Shown here: positions 36,470 to 50,125 of the stretch, piece by piece
Position numbering within the stretch: position 1 is the stretch's first letter
Layout of the letters: the number at the start of each line of letters is the position of its first letter
Source of the DNA: Saururus chinensis
Lineage: Eukaryota > Streptophyta > Magnoliopsida > Piperales > Saururaceae
Assembly: GCA_035235625.1 (NCBI GenBank)
Contig: CP141146.1
Location: forward strand, 7,682,501 to 7,746,500
DNA length: 64,000 bases
Reading direction: 5' to 3'
Program-made: the position numbers and the translations under genes
Notes under the pieces: generated by a model
Databases searched by the model: none
The model's input: the letters and a program-made list of their open reading frames with translations, nothing else
Told to the model about the DNA's origin: nothing

Positions 36470-36840
36470 TTACATTCTCTAACATGGAATCTATCTTTGG
36501 TCAAAATAGCCTAGAAAAAATCACCAACATGAAAGTCTATATGTTTTCGTTTTAAATCTCCAATTGTCTTATACTTATCATTATACACCTGCAATCTCTT
36601 AAGAGTATCAGAATAAATATCTTACAATTGTAATATAAAGTTTGTAGCTCAGTCATTCAATCTCTTCACATATGGAATAAGAACTAGATACAATTGGGAG
36701 TGATGATTAAAACTACAAATTATAGTAAATGAACTAAATCATGTACTTCAATTCATACTCTTGCAATAAGCAAGTTCACCCTTCTATAAGTGTTGATCCT
36801 AAGATTTGAGGTTAACGTTAAACAAACATCTTAATAAGTT

Positions 36841-37420
36841 TCTTAGAGATCGATTAAGTGCCTCTGTCTGTCCATCCATTTGAGGATGGTAAGCACTACT
36901 AAAATCAAAAGAAGTATTTGCTAGTTTCTATAAAGAATACCAAAAATGACAAAAAATGAGCATTCTCTATCATAAACAATAAAGAATGGTAAACTATGTA
37001 AATGATATACCTCTCGAAAGAATAGTAATGTAACATATGATGCGTCATTGGTTTTTTTGCAAGGAATAAAATATACCATCTTGGAGAATTTGTCAACAAC
37101 CATGTAGATGATATCCATCCCTCTCTTAGTGCGAGATAGTCCAAGAACAAAGTTTATTTTATTAATATTAGACCATGGCTGAGATGGTCAAAGACATGTA
37201 TAATCCTACATTAGTAGATGTCTCTTTGGTCATGTGGCATATGCGATACCACCAAACAAATCTATACACCTCCTTGCACATAGATGGTCAAAAACAAGAA
37301 GAAGAAATAGGCTAAAAAGTCTTATCTCTTCCTATATGACCCTCATTATGTAACACCTTAATGATTTTCAAATGTGAGCTATAAGTAGGAACACATAACT
37401 AATTGCCTTTGAAAAAAAAC
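36841..37420 (-). pseudogene. gypsy integrase remnant (copy 2)
   Basis: The minus strand reads MVVDKFSKMVYFIPCKKTND and FFREVYHLHSLPFFIVYDRE (both within 37,118-36,921), the first two catalytic-acid regions of the core. Then FSSAYHPQMDGQTEALNRSL (~36,900-36,840) retains the catalytic glutamate lost in copy 1. Stops and shifts disrupt the reading frame. Confidence 0.8.
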
Positions 37421-38199
37421 TAATCATGCAACAAATATTTTGATTTTTGTGAAAGGATCAACGAACAATAACTCTCGAAATGAATCAAATCCCAACACTT
37501 GAGTACACATACTAGTGAGTAAGCATGCTCGACGACTCAAGGCGTCTGCAACCATATTCTGAACTCTAGAATTATGATTAAGCACAAAAGTAAAGTCATG
37601 TAAATAAGATGCTCATTGTGCATATCTAGCAGACAATTTCTCTTTGCTATTAATATGCTTAAAGTGCAGAATGATCAGAATAAAGAATAAACTCTGCATT
37701 AATTAAATAATGCCTCAAATGTTGAAGAGCTTAGACAACAACATAAAACTCCACATCTTAGACACTATATCTTCCTTTTATTTCTGACAACTTCTCATTT
37801 AAATAAGCAAGTAGCCAGCTCTCTTAACTTAGGACAACCTTAATACCAACTTTAGAAACATCACAATGTAACTCAAAAGGCTCGACAAAGTAAGGCTAAC
37901 ACAAACACTGGAATAAGTTTGTTTTTATTATGACTAAATGCACTCTCAACTTCATTACTGCAAACAAAAGACCCTAACTTTATATAATCAATAATAGGAG
38001 TCATAATGGTACTAAAATAGAGAATAAACCTCGGATAAGAAGAAGTCAACCCATAAAAACTGTATACCTCATTTATATTGGTAGGTTGTAGCCAACATTT
38101 CATATCATCAAGTTTTATTTTCATCCATAGCTATTTTATCCTTTGAGACAACATACCCAAGGAAGAGTACAAAATCTCGTATAAACAACACTTCTTGAT

Positions 38200-38760
38200 A
38201 GCTACAAAAAGTCTATCTCTACGAAGGTCAACTTGAACATCCTATAGATGTTATAAATGAGAATCAATGTCAAAGCTATAAATAAGTATATCATAAAAAT
38301 AGAACACCACAAATCTGCAAAGAAATGGTCAAAGATCTTGGTTCATCACCCTCATAAATATGCTAGGGGCATTAGACAATCTAAAAGGCATGACCAACCA
38401 TTCATATATCAATTCTCTTCTCTTGAAAATTGTCTTCATTCATCACTTGGTCTGATTCTGATTTGATGATAATCACTCTTCAAATTCAGCTTGCTAAAGA
38501 TAGAAGCGTCACTCAACTGATCAAGTAAATTATCAATGAGGAGAATAAGGAAATGATACTCAACACATACACCAACTATCATTCTTCTTTGGTGTAAGTG
38601 AAGCTGACATAACACATAGGCTTAAAATCTTTCTAATATGTTGTTTGCTTAATAACTCAAGGACTTTCCGTTGAAGCTCTTTATGCTCCTTTGGAATCAT
38701 CTCGTAATAGGGATGATTAGAAAGTGTAAATTCAGAAGGTAAATTTGATGTTAGATATCA
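38200..38760 (-). pseudogene. gypsy reverse transcriptase remnant (copy 2)
   Basis: Aligned block by block with copy 1. The YxDD motif reads YFYDILI here (minus strand, around 38,286-38,310), so the first catalytic aspartate is tyrosine. Other stops and small indels also break it. Confidence 0.75.
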
Positions 38761-39063
38761 CAATAGGAAGCAATCCCTCAGGTAGGGACTATAAAAAAAC
38801 ATCATGATATTCATCCACCAAAGGCTTAACCTCTTCAGGAATATCCGTATCTTCATTATCCTCGATAAAAACCAAAACATACATAACATCATCTCCTTTT
38901 AGTTTCTCAAAAAAAAAATTCCTTAGATGAAAGAGTCACATCTTTGTTGTTTTACAGTTTATTCACTTTATCCTTATAGGATGGATACAACAACATTTTT
39001 TTTACTATTTCAAACAAAGTTATATGTGTTCTTACGGTCAACATGCATCACACATCAATCATA

Positions 39064-39414
39064 TTACCAAGGATGCCCAAGCAACAAGTGACAAACATCC
39101 ATAGCAACAATATTACACCATATTTTATCCTTATATGTAGACCCAATAGAGAAATGAACTAAATAGCGTTTAGAGATTTTTACCTCACTTCTTTTCTTTA
39201 GCCAAGAAAGTGTGTATGGATAATGATGGGGTGTAGTGCCCAATTGAAGCTTTTGAACTGCCTCTTCAACCACCACATTGTCACAACTTCCCAAATCAAT
39301 CACAAGCTGACACACCTTGCTCCCAAAAGTGTAAGCAGTATGGAATATGTTGTTCCTCAACCAACGATCACCTTCTATATCCTTAGGGGCAAAGCAAATG
39401 CAACATGACACCAA
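39064..39414 (-). pseudogene. gypsy protease remnant (copy 2)
   Basis: A 116-residue open stretch reads RNNIFHTAYTFGSKVCQLVI then DLGSCDNVVVEEAVQKLQLG and ends HLLLGHPW. The active-site triplet, DSG in copy 1, is DLG here, which would inactivate a retropepsin. Confidence 0.75.
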
Positions 39415-39512
39415 AGCTTCTCCATGATTACCTATTACTATCTCATCATTCAGTTCATCATATATAAGGTGTAAACATGATAAACATCATCAACTTCAGC
39501 ATTATAACCAAA

Positions 39513-41917
39513 TTCAGTGTTGCACCCTTGGATTTTAGAAGCATATAAAATTTCTTTTCATAACGATATCGAAGTTTATCTGGGCCCGCGACTGGAGCCA
39601 CTTGCCATATGCGATAATAAAATAATAATTTCCCCAAGATTTACTATTCGCGTACAAACACACAAGAGAAAAATAATAAAGAGAGTTCTTACTCATTTCG
39701 GTGTGGTTAAAATCTTTAAAATCACATCGAAAGTGCTCAAAGTAGGCCCTTCTACTTGCACACTCAGCTTCGCTGAGTCTTGCAAAGTCCGAGGGGTGGT
39801 GAGTATTTTAAAATAATCAGTAAGATAGTTTATATTATCAGGTATGAATTAAACACAACACAGTTTCATAGCACATATCTTATATACTATTTTTCATAAA
39901 AATAGGGTGTGTCTCTCACCCAAAACCACTCCTTAAGCTTCTTCCTATTTATCGAAGATGCTAATAGGGTTTGCAAGCTCTCACGGCTTGTTACAAATGT
40001 CCGAGACACCTACTCCATCCTATGGACTTTGCTGTGAGTACAAAGCATCAGCCTCTTACTCCTCCATTGATCATCACAAAACATTTCGTGTTTGTGGAGA
40101 GAAGAGTCACCCATGCTCATAGGGTGTCAAGATCAAGATAGTAGAGAGCCTTCCTATGATACTTTGTACCTACCGTGCGTAGTCTTGATAGGTGCCCTTC
40201 GTTAGGGGCTAATCAGGGGTTTTAGGGGCTCATCAGGCTAAATTAGGTACCGTGCATCCGATTTCAAACCGGATTATAATTGTGCCCTCATCTAATCAAC
40301 GGAGCTTTATCGGGGCGCCCAACAATAGCTCCGAACAACCAAAATACTCTCGAGTCCCATACTCATAATCTTGAGTCTTAGACTCATAACCAAAACATTC
40401 TACAGTTCCCGGACTCATAAAGGGTAGTTTTCTTTTAAAACATTCTATCCATATGTTTATCCTTTTAAAAAACACAAGGCTCGCCTCTACAAGTCATTGG
40501 AGCATCACTATTAACGACCACAAAGGCAAGGTTGGTCGCTCATTCCAACAAGTCTGTTACCCCTTCTTTGTCCTGCTTCAGTAACTCGGTCACCATGCTT
40601 ATACGTCTTTTTTAAAATAATCTTAAGAATCCTCCTTTCGACAAGGATGAGTTCTCTAAAACTATCTTTCAAATATATTGTATTCATTCGCAATAAAAAC
40701 AATGACAAAGCTAGATTGTCTCTATCTCACACTCTCCAATGTATAATTTATATCAAATTCCATGGATAAAATTATTATAAATGAAGCAATCGTAAACCAT
40801 GCAATATATACATCATATCCACTTCCAACGAATCATATATATGAGGCAATCATAAAGCATGTAATATATAAAACATATCCGCTTCCAGTGGCTACTCATT
40901 TGACTAATCGAATATATATAATATAATTATAAATGTATGGTATATAATTCATATCCTATCTCAACGATTAATCATTCAAAAAATCAAATATATGTACAAA
41001 AATCATAAATCATAACTTCAAAGTAACTCTAACGCATAACATGCAAGAGTCATATAAATATTAAGTTAAAAACATAACCAAAGTTCATAATCATGCCTTA
41101 ATAAAGGATAAAAGCCCCTACCTCGCTCTCCGCATGAGTTCGAAGATGACACACTAGACATCACGCACTTGGATGTTCACTTTAAGGGCTTTATACGTCT
41201 CCAACTAGAAAAATAGCACTTTCACTCTAGCATGCTCAATTTAGGTAAAAACATCTCCTGAACGACTCAAATTGGACTTAAAATAAGTGAAAAATGAAAA
41301 AAAAGAAGTTTATGTATGTGGGAGAGTATGAAGAACTCGAAAGCTAGATGCTCTAGATGCTATTTATATAGAAAATAGATAGACATAAGGCTGACACATG
41401 GTAGATAGGATTGACAGATGTCAGTCCCATCTGACACATCACCAATCTTATCTGCTACATCATCAGTCTTATCTGCTATGTCATCACTCCTATCCGCTAC
41501 ATCATTGACCCTATCCACTACGTCATCAATCATATCCGATGTGATATTATTTTATTTAAATAATATCTCAATCTCAAAATGCGGTAACTTTCTACCCCGA
41601 AGTCAAATTCGCACGTTCTTATTCTTGATGGACTCGTGTCGATGAGCCCTTCAAGACTAGACCATACATGGGTAGGTTCTTCAACACTTTTCATGTGGGT
41701 CCCGCCCATGTGGCATGCTTCTTGAGGTCGTAACTTTCGTTCTCGACCTCCATTTCATATGTTTTTTACATTGTTACGCATGTCTCTCCAATTTAACACA
41801 TCAGTAAGAAAACTCACAAAATATCTGCCTCTAAATAATTTAAAATTATTAAAAACTCATAAAATAGCTTTCTTAGAGGCAGGAAATCATATCGAAAGTT
41901 CACGTTGTTACATTTAA
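39513..41917. mobile_element. 2.4-kb solo LTR inserted in gag of gypsy copy 2
   Basis: Spans 39,518-41,912, beginning TGTTGCACCC and ending CGTTGTTACA. Flanks TTCAG (39,513-39,517) and TTTAA (41,913-41,917) correspond to one target: copy 1 reads TATTCAGTAAATAATC at the empty site (about 19,935). It is the reverse-oriented, longer relative of the 583-bp solo LTR at 16.6 kb. No gag-pol lies inside. Confidence 0.75.
41426..41551. repeat. 21-bp tandem repeat, 6 units
   Basis: Units of the form CTTATCTGCTACATCATCAGT repeat every 21 bp from 41,426 to 41,551 within the solo LTR. The plus strand stays open and encodes a 7-residue Ser-rich repeat (LSATSSV type), with no sign of being a true gene. The shorter relative at 16.6 kb lacks this section. 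Confidence 0.8.
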
Positions 41918-41944
41918 TGAATAATCTTTTACCATTTCAGTTAT

Positions 41945-42960
41945 TACAAAGACAATTTGTCACTCTATGATTTATTTTACCACATTTAAAATACTTTGGA
42001 CTAGCACTTATAGAGGCTGTGGTGGTGTTCTGAGTGCTCTGAGGTGCATTTTTGGAAGGAGCTCACATATTACCGGAATTTATGGCAACAGACGTGGCTA
42101 TAGAAGTGTAATCGGTCATCCCAAAACGGTAGCCAATAGGGTCTTTCTGCTTCTCCAAGTAGAGTGCTCTAAAATGCGCTTCCTATAAAGAAAAAGTATT
42201 AAACAATCAATGTCTATTTGAGATTTTGACACATACATCCAATATAACAAGACATAAATTGTTCATCCGATTAAGCCAGGTCATTGCGGTGTAACAATTG
42301 ATAGAACTCCTTAGTGTACTCATCCACCGATTTTGATCCTCTTCGTAGGTCTTGCAATCGCTAATATATCACTCGAGCAAAGTTGTAGGGTAAAAAGTCT
42401 TACCTCATATGCTTCTTCAACTTCTCCCATTCAACGATCTTTGTCTTGCCTTGGTGAACATAAGTAGATTTGATTTGTTACCGCCATGCAACTGCTCGAT
42501 CTAAAAAATGAGTCACTATCAAGGGAATACGTTTTTCTTTCGAAACCTCCTTGAAGTCAATTATGTCTTTATATTAGCAACCCATTTAGGAATTCTTTGG
42601 GCTGCATCCCCCCATAAAATTCAGGGATATCAATATTCAAACCAGTCTCTCAGCACCGATTCTCGTGGCAAAAATTGCCCATGTTTACCGGCCTCTCGGT
42701 GAGGTAGTTGGCCTACCTCCTTTTTACCATGGAGGGCAACATTGGCAAAATGATTCTCATCAGGGCTATCACCCTCCGGCTCTTCATCTTCAACTTGTTC
42801 ATTGGGCTGGGCCAACTTGGGGTTTTGGGAAGTAACTATGGTCATCAAATTAACCATATAAAGCTTGAGCTGCTCAACCAGTCGCTACAACCTTATTACT
42901 TCATCGCAATCATTGATCTCATCAATTTCTGCAATACGTTCTCCACAACGTTGGGGCAAC
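41945..42960 (-). pseudogene. gypsy gag remnant with zinc knuckle (copy 2)
   Basis: Near 41,990-41,945 the minus strand reads YFKCGKINHRVTNC, a CX2CX4HX4C knuckle whose first cysteine is tyrosine. Upstream in the polyprotein (42,857-42,630) is an acidic region, EDEEPEGDSPDENHFAN, followed by a DWFEY end typical of the start of a retrotransposon capsid domain. Multiple stops are present. Confidence 0.6.
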
Positions 42961-42984
42961 ATGTTGGATCTGCATAGGGCCACC

Positions 42985-43615
42985 AACTAATAAAGGGTGG
43001 AATTGATGGAATGAACATTGTTCAACGAATTCAGCTACAAATGCACACAACCTTCCTCTCTTGCGAATTTTAATGGTAAATTCACATAAAATAAAGGGGA
43101 AAATAAAGGAGAAAGAATAATTTATTCTTCTTCAATATCTAAGAAAATAACACATAATTTATAGTCTTTGTGGAAGACCCAAATTTTTATACAACTCCTA
43201 GTTGTATAAGTGTAAATAAAGAGTTTAATTTCTAATTACCTTCTGACTAACCAATTAAAATTAAAAAAATTAATGAGAAAATCTCTAAATAATCAATAGG
43301 AATAAGAAATGAACACTCCTAGAAAAGTAAAATATTGAAAAGAAATCAATTTGAAATCGAATTCTAATCCATAATAAAGTTAAAAATAGTATAGCAGACG
43401 GATCGATCAATCGCTGAGATAGTACGATTGGTTACCAACTCTCAACTTCGTTTGATACTAAACTTTTCCACATCCCAATCAATCGCTTTAAGAGATCGGT
43501 CGATCATTCACCCGATCAATAGCCCATAAGTGATGATCGATCGCCAAAGAGCAAATTCTGATTTTTCTTTATACAATCCCAATGCTTCATATTTGTTAAT
43601 GCTAACTGATTTGCA
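42985..43615 (-). repeat. 5' LTR of Ty3/gypsy copy 2
   Basis: The segment from about 43,150 to 43,615 matches the 3' LTR of copy 1, ending at CA (43,614-43,615), after which the copies diverge. On the gag side, ATCTGCATAGGGCCA (42,969-42,983) resembles a decayed complement of the initiator tRNA-Met primer site, placing the LTR edge near 42,985. The inner boundary is approximate. Confidence 0.5.
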
Positions 43616-45292
43616 CCAAAGTATCACTGGTTAACTTGTTGTGACAAAATTGATATAAAAGCCGTTTGACCCTAGTTGCATGTAGAAACTACTTTCTACA
43701 TAACTAATACCATACATAATCCACCATAAGTTGATTAGGCTCATGATAATACATTTATCCTCAATCTAGATGGATAACAAAGTTGTCACTGCATACCGTG
43801 TAGATGATCAATCAGAGGGAAAACGTATGTAACTGAGCATCCTGGATGAAAAGAATGAGCAATCCTAAATTGGCCTTGTTCAATTTTCATTAAATCTTGC
43901 AAATTAAATTACAAATCATACAAGGGTTAGTCACACGGAAACGTTGGTATTATAAAACAGGTCCACCAAATGAACCAGGATGGTTTTCAAATAAAAAAGG
44001 GTGGTATTATTGCTACTTGACAGTTTAATCATTTAAAGCAGTAGAAAATGTTTCAACTAGGACCTAGGTCAATTTTGTGAAAATTGGTTCAAACTGTCAT
44101 AACATGGCAAAATATAATCAAATTAGTACAGTTCATTCTCATATTATTCAAGTTCTGTTAAATTTATACTTGAAACAGACATGCTTTAAATTAATAAAAC
44201 AATTATGAACTCATTAAAATCACTTCGACAAGTATAATCACAACATAATAAGAAATCTACAACAGAATGGATGGAAGTCATGAATCAAAACAATTTATTT
44301 TTAAGAGGATGTCTAACCTGCACGGAAGCCAGCTGCAGCTCCCACTAATTTTTTCCTTTTTTAAAAATATTATTATTAATAAAAAGATGTAACTTCATGT
44401 GAAAATGATTATATGTTACTTCAAGTTATGACCCGCCCCAAGTGTCAGGTCCACTTTTTAGGGCCCACTAGAGTACCTCTCACATCAATAGTTTTTCAAA
44501 ATGAACAAAAACTTATGTTGAGAAGTTGATTGTTATTTCATTTCCATTCCTTTCCTTTCCACATTCGAGGTAGGACTTAAGATAAGAAAAGACGCATCAT
44601 CCCGGGACAAGTAGTTGAACGTTCCAATAACCCTCGCAAATTTACCATTTTGTTAACGAATCAATAAAATGGAATTGGCTGCAACCAAAACTCTGCACGG
44701 GGTACATTTGCATGAACTGATTTACTCACGTACTACAGAAAAGAAAAAAAAGCAGAGATGTTCCTCAAAACACTATATTTCCTTGAAATGGTTTTATGTC
44801 CAACAGTAGCCATAATGACAAATTATGTATAATGTTAGAGGTGGTAACCCGAAGACATGTAGTAAAGAAGATAGACCAAATGTGTAAGTTCACCAAAAAA
44901 AGCAGAGATGTTCCTCAAAACACTATATTTCCTTGAAATGGTTTTATGTCCAACAGTAGTCATAATGACAAATCATGTATAATGTTAGCGATGGTAACCC
45001 GAAGACATGTTGTAGTAAACAAGATAAACCAAATGTATAAGTTCACCAAAAATTAACCAGGAATGTAAGAATAAACTGGACAAGAGCAGTAATAAATCAC
45101 GACTACGGCCAAAAAATGGTCAATCACCACTAGCAAAAGAAAAAAGAAAAAAAAAGGGGAAATTCCCCAAGACGGCAAAGACCGAATTAAAAGAATTTGG
45201 GGACCTTCCAAGATCATACATTTTCCGTCACAACCACAGTTTTTGTATTTAACATGATCCCATTTGCACACCTAACTCAGAATCTTAATTCC
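43616..45292. other. intergenic, 3' flank of SKU5-like gene
   Basis: AT-rich, no gene recognised. The only clear structure is the 150-bp tandem duplication at 44,745-45,050. Confidence 0.4.
44745..45050. repeat. 150-bp tandem duplication
   Basis: The block starting GCAGAGATGTTCCTCAAAAC at 44,752 is repeated at 44,902 with only a few differences and ends GTTCACCAAAA each time. It lies directly downstream of the SKU5-like gene and is recent. Confidence 0.9.
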
Positions 45293-48200
45293 TCAGCGGA
45301 AAATAGCAGGAAAAATCAGCAGGAAAGATAGCAACAATGTCATTCTCCCAGCAATAGGTGAAGAAGCCGAAGATTTTCTATGCCCATGAGGGGACTGTTG
45401 CCTGAAACACATACAACATGATCAATTACTCGTTAAACAACAAAAATAGAAATACTAGTCTGATGTCAGAGAGAAATAACATACTTCTGCAAACTGCTAA
45501 GAGCCCCACAATAGAGGGCGTTATCTGGTTCGGGCAATTCAGTTTTGTTAGTTGCTTCTGGGTTTACAACTCTGATATAAGTTTCCTGGCCAAGGTACCA
45601 AGAATCAAGATTTTCTGCGCGGATATTCCACACACCCACATTATCAAGTGAAACCATCACTGCTGTCCAAGCTCCCGGGAAAACCTACAAATGGACAGAT
45701 AAAAAACTTGGAGATGACTATTGAGGTAAAGAAAATGACTTCTTAAGATCCAAGTACATAATACGACCCCATCAGAATGAAGAGTAAAACTTCAGAGGGA
45801 AAGGAAAAGTACATATAAAAGAAAAGAAAATGAGTCAAATATTCAAGTGTTTAATTAAATCTATATATAGAAGAGAATGCTGTTAAAAGCTAGCAAACGT
45901 TCCATATTATTGGGCAAATGATATCATGATGAGAGTACATTACAAGTACAAAACAATTAGCAATTGGCTCTAAGCTATTACAGCTCATATCAGAGTCATG
46001 CCGGTGCCCAATTAAAAAGATGCATAGCTAAGATTGGCAATCACCCATAATATTAGGTGTTTAGTACCATCTTTCAAACAACTCTCTGACAAACTTCTTT
46101 TCTGTGAACCCACAACAAATTCTATATGAACCTGTCAAGTTTATGGGATAGCCAGTAGCCCTTGCTTAAAAAAATATATACATTTGTGGAACACAAACAT
46201 GACATTTGGATTAAAAAAAATTTAAATTGCCTATAAAAGTTGCAAAAAGCTATAACGTAAAAGAAGAATAATATAGAAAAGACGGAACCTACACAGAACT
46301 ATACCAACATTCCAGTTATTTACTTAGATAAATAGCATAGAAAAAGTTAATATGAGCCATGGTGCATATTTGAATATGTGCCGCACATCGTGCACCATTG
46401 GATCTAGATCCAAGGGCAAACGTTGTTTCAGTGCGGGGCCATATTAGGGCACAGTGTGATCATAATCATGTGGCCCCACACATGGCTTTGCATGCACCGG
46501 GTGCACATTAATGTCACCCAATCTGGAATATATTACAAATAGGTAACCATAACTTTCTAGGAAATAAAAGGTCTACACACAGATATGACTAGCAACAAGA
46601 GAAAAAGCAGTTCTTTGAAACAGATAGAAGGATATTACCCGAGAAATCTGCTAAGCTCGTTAAGATAATCAAATAGCAAATTCATAGTCGTGTACCTGTA
46701 CAGTGCAACGAGCTACTCCATCCCATTTGTTATATGTACCCCTGCTATTCTCCGTCCACTCACCATAATCCATACTGCATGAGTGCCATGCTGATCAGAC
46801 ATCAGTAAGCAACAGGACTGCACCTGAACATTTGTGGAACAAAAAGAGAGAAAACATACCCAACAACGAAAACTGCATATCCATCTACGTGGTAACTCTG
46901 GACTTTCGTGTCATTGTTCTGAAATATGATTTCCATGAATCCCCTGTATGTGCCATTGATGACTGAGGTTTCCAGACGTTGTGGCCCTGTAATTGGTCCG
47001 GTTGGGAAGTCAAGTTTGTAAACATTCTTAACTTTATGAGAATCAGCAAGTCTTATTGGAGTCTCCGGATTGACAAAGGAAATCCCGTTGAGAGTAGTTT
47101 TCCGCTTGCCATTAATAATTACAGGTGGTTTATTCTTCAACACATAAAGTTGAGTCACATTGATGGAGCCATATCTGAAGGAACCCTGAGGATTAGGGCG
47201 AGCACCACTAGCGGAAACATTCCATCTGAAAAAATCAACAGAATCCTGAAATCAGACACTTATAATCAAAGATGTAAAAAACTTTTAACAGAAAATAACA
47301 GCAGCAACACCAAAAGTAAGAACTGTATTTGCCATTAGGTATACTAAAAATAACAAAAGGAAGCACAAAGTAAACAATTAGTTACAACAAACCTTATAGA
47401 TCTTGCCTGGTTCATTGAAAATGTCTTGTCAAAAACATCATTTGGTCCATCGGGTAGAGGACCATGTGCTTTACCCTTGGAATTGGAATAGTGCAAGATG
47501 GCAACACCAGTGACTCTCTTCCAAAGCGACTCATTTACAAACCTTGGACTTGCTACAATGAAGTAATCACTACTTGCATTCTGATCCATGGTTACTAAAA
47601 ATGAGTAAGACTGTCCAACATGAATATCTAGGTTAGTGTAGTTCTGTTGTACTGTGTAAGATCCTTCTGTCTCCACAAGAAGCATGTTATGGTTCTGGAT
47701 TCTGAAGTTCAGACTAGTAGAAATACCAACATTATGAACACGGATCCGATATGTTTTGCCTATTTCACATCAAAGCCACTGTCAGATAAAGTTTGGAGAG
47801 GACAACTAGTGACTGTGATGCATCACGTAGAGACAGATAGCATCATGTATAAAATAAGGTGTTTCAGTATACAAAATACACCGCAACAAAAGTTTGATGT
47901 GACAGACAAATGTAAGAATATCATTTTAATGCAAAACACAATATGAATGGTGCGTGTAATAGCAGCAGGTAGTCTTTTGTGACAATCGTATCAAGTTTCT
48001 GGTAAATGAGCAAAACATGCTGTCAACGCAAACAAATCGAGCACAACATGTGTGCTGCTATTGGAAATATATAGAGGAGCAATCAGAGAATATCACAAAC
48101 AATGCAAATTTACCATCCTTCCAGCACATTAAAGTCCCCCTCAATTTACCACCATATCAAGTTTCTGGTAAATGAGCAAAACATGCTGTCAACGCAAACA

Positions 48201-50072
48201 AATTGAGCACAATATATGTACTGCTATTGGAAATATAATAGAGGAGCAATCAGAGAAAATGGCAAACAATGCAAATTTACCATCATTCCAGCACATTAAG
48301 TCCCCCTAAATTTACCGTTATTTCAAGTTTCTGGTTAACGAGCAAAACATGCTGTCAACGCAAACAAATTGAGCACAATATGTGTGCTGCTATTGGAAAT
48401 ATAATAGAGGAGCAATCAGAGGAAATAGCAAACAATGCAAATTTACCATCATTCCAGCACATTAAAGTCCCCCTAAATGTACCATCATATCTAGTTTCTG
48501 GTAAATGAGCAAAACATGCTGTCAATGCAAACAAATTGAGCACAATATGCGTGCTGCCTATTGGAAATATAATAGAGGAGCAATCAGAGCAAATAGCAAA
48601 CAATGCAAATTTACCATCATTCCAGCACATTAAAGTCCCCCTAATAATGCGTTAGCAGAAGAATACTACATTAAGCATTACCTGGGTGAACATTAATAGT
48701 TTCATATTCAATACCATCTGGCACAAGAGTATCATTGTACCGAAAGGGACCTTTTCCATTTATAAGGACTCCATCTGGCATTCCAAGGTCTTTCCCGTCG
48801 TTAAGAGCCTTCCTTAAATCCTACACCAATAAGTTAAATGACATCAGATCTCGCCATCAGAGAAAAACTTCCAGAGCTGATCTTAGTGGTTTCAGTTCTA
48901 CCGTCTCAACAGCAATGGTCAAATCATGAAACTTCACTCACCGTGTGGTTCTTGTTGTACCAGTCACCAATGAATATGTGAAAGTCACCATCGGGAGTAC
49001 CAAAAGGAACGGAAATAACAACACGATTATTTATGGTGATGCCTCCATATCCACCAACGGCTCTCTGAAACCCAAGCGAAGGAAAATAGAAGAAGCTTCC
49101 AATTTGATCCTTCACCTGAAACTGGTATGTCCAGTTCCAGCCAGAGGGAATGGGGCAGTTTGTGCCCAGAACTCCATCCTGCCATGAATTTTTCCTCTGT
49201 TGAACTCCAGCCCTGTCACATTGTTACAAGTATATATTCTTTAATATCGAACCACTGTAGCTTCTTCAGTGAGGTAATAGAGTAAGCAAACAGAGTAACT
49301 GATGCTGGTTACCAGGTAATCAACAAGTCCTCGTCTAAGCTATTGAGGACATTAACGACCACATTGTTGTTGGTCGTCACATTAAGAACGGGACCCGGAA
49401 ATTTCCCGTCAACAGCAATCACCTAGCCAACAAAAAGAAAGTAATGATTCAGTACTGCAACTCAAGATAAAATTGGAAAGTTCATCACGGCCAGCTTTGC
49501 AGCAGTCGATCAGCGGGACCCGCATTCCCTTTCATAACTCAAGATAACAAATGGGTCATTATAGACATCTTCAATGAGAAACAAAGGAAATTGTTCATAA
49601 ATCTTTGCTACCACAACTTTCCCAAAAAAGAAAAAAATCACAGATGAAAGTTAGATCCTTTCATGTTCGACCCATCAGGAAATAATCCACCAGCTGAAAC
49701 AGAGAATGTGACCTGATGCTGCTAGATATGAGTTTGCAAACACGCCATTGTTTCTAAGACAGTATTAACAAGAGGGGGGGAAACACAGTAAGCTAGAAAC
49801 TTGAAAATAAGGAAACAAATTCCAAAAGAAGTAAACATGCAAAACATCGGCACATTTGACAGTCTTCAGATCCAGCAGAAACCAAAAAGGAAAGGCCAAA
49901 AACAAACAAGCTCAGGCACCAAAAACCGTAGCGGAGGAGTCCTACTCCAAATGCAGCACCGGGAGACCCACATTCCACCATTAACAGAAAAACCCACGTC
50001 ACCCATGGGCTGAGGAGCAGAAATAACACCAGAGAGGGACGGAAACCGTAGCGAGAGATCTAGCACAGAGGA

Positions 50073-50125
<53 letters not shown>

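Larger units (their letters stand above)
36470..43615 (-). mobile_element. Ty3/gypsy retrotransposon copy 2, decayed, 3' end lost
   Basis: Same family and strand as copy 1. From high to low coordinate: 5' LTR (~42,985-43,615), gag (~42,960-42,000), zinc knuckle (~41,990-41,945), a solo LTR insertion, protease (39,414-39,064), RT (~38,760-38,200), RNase H region, integrase (~37,420-36,840). Homology to copy 1 stops near 36,470 before the 3' LTR. Coding frames are broken throughout. Confidence 0.85.
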
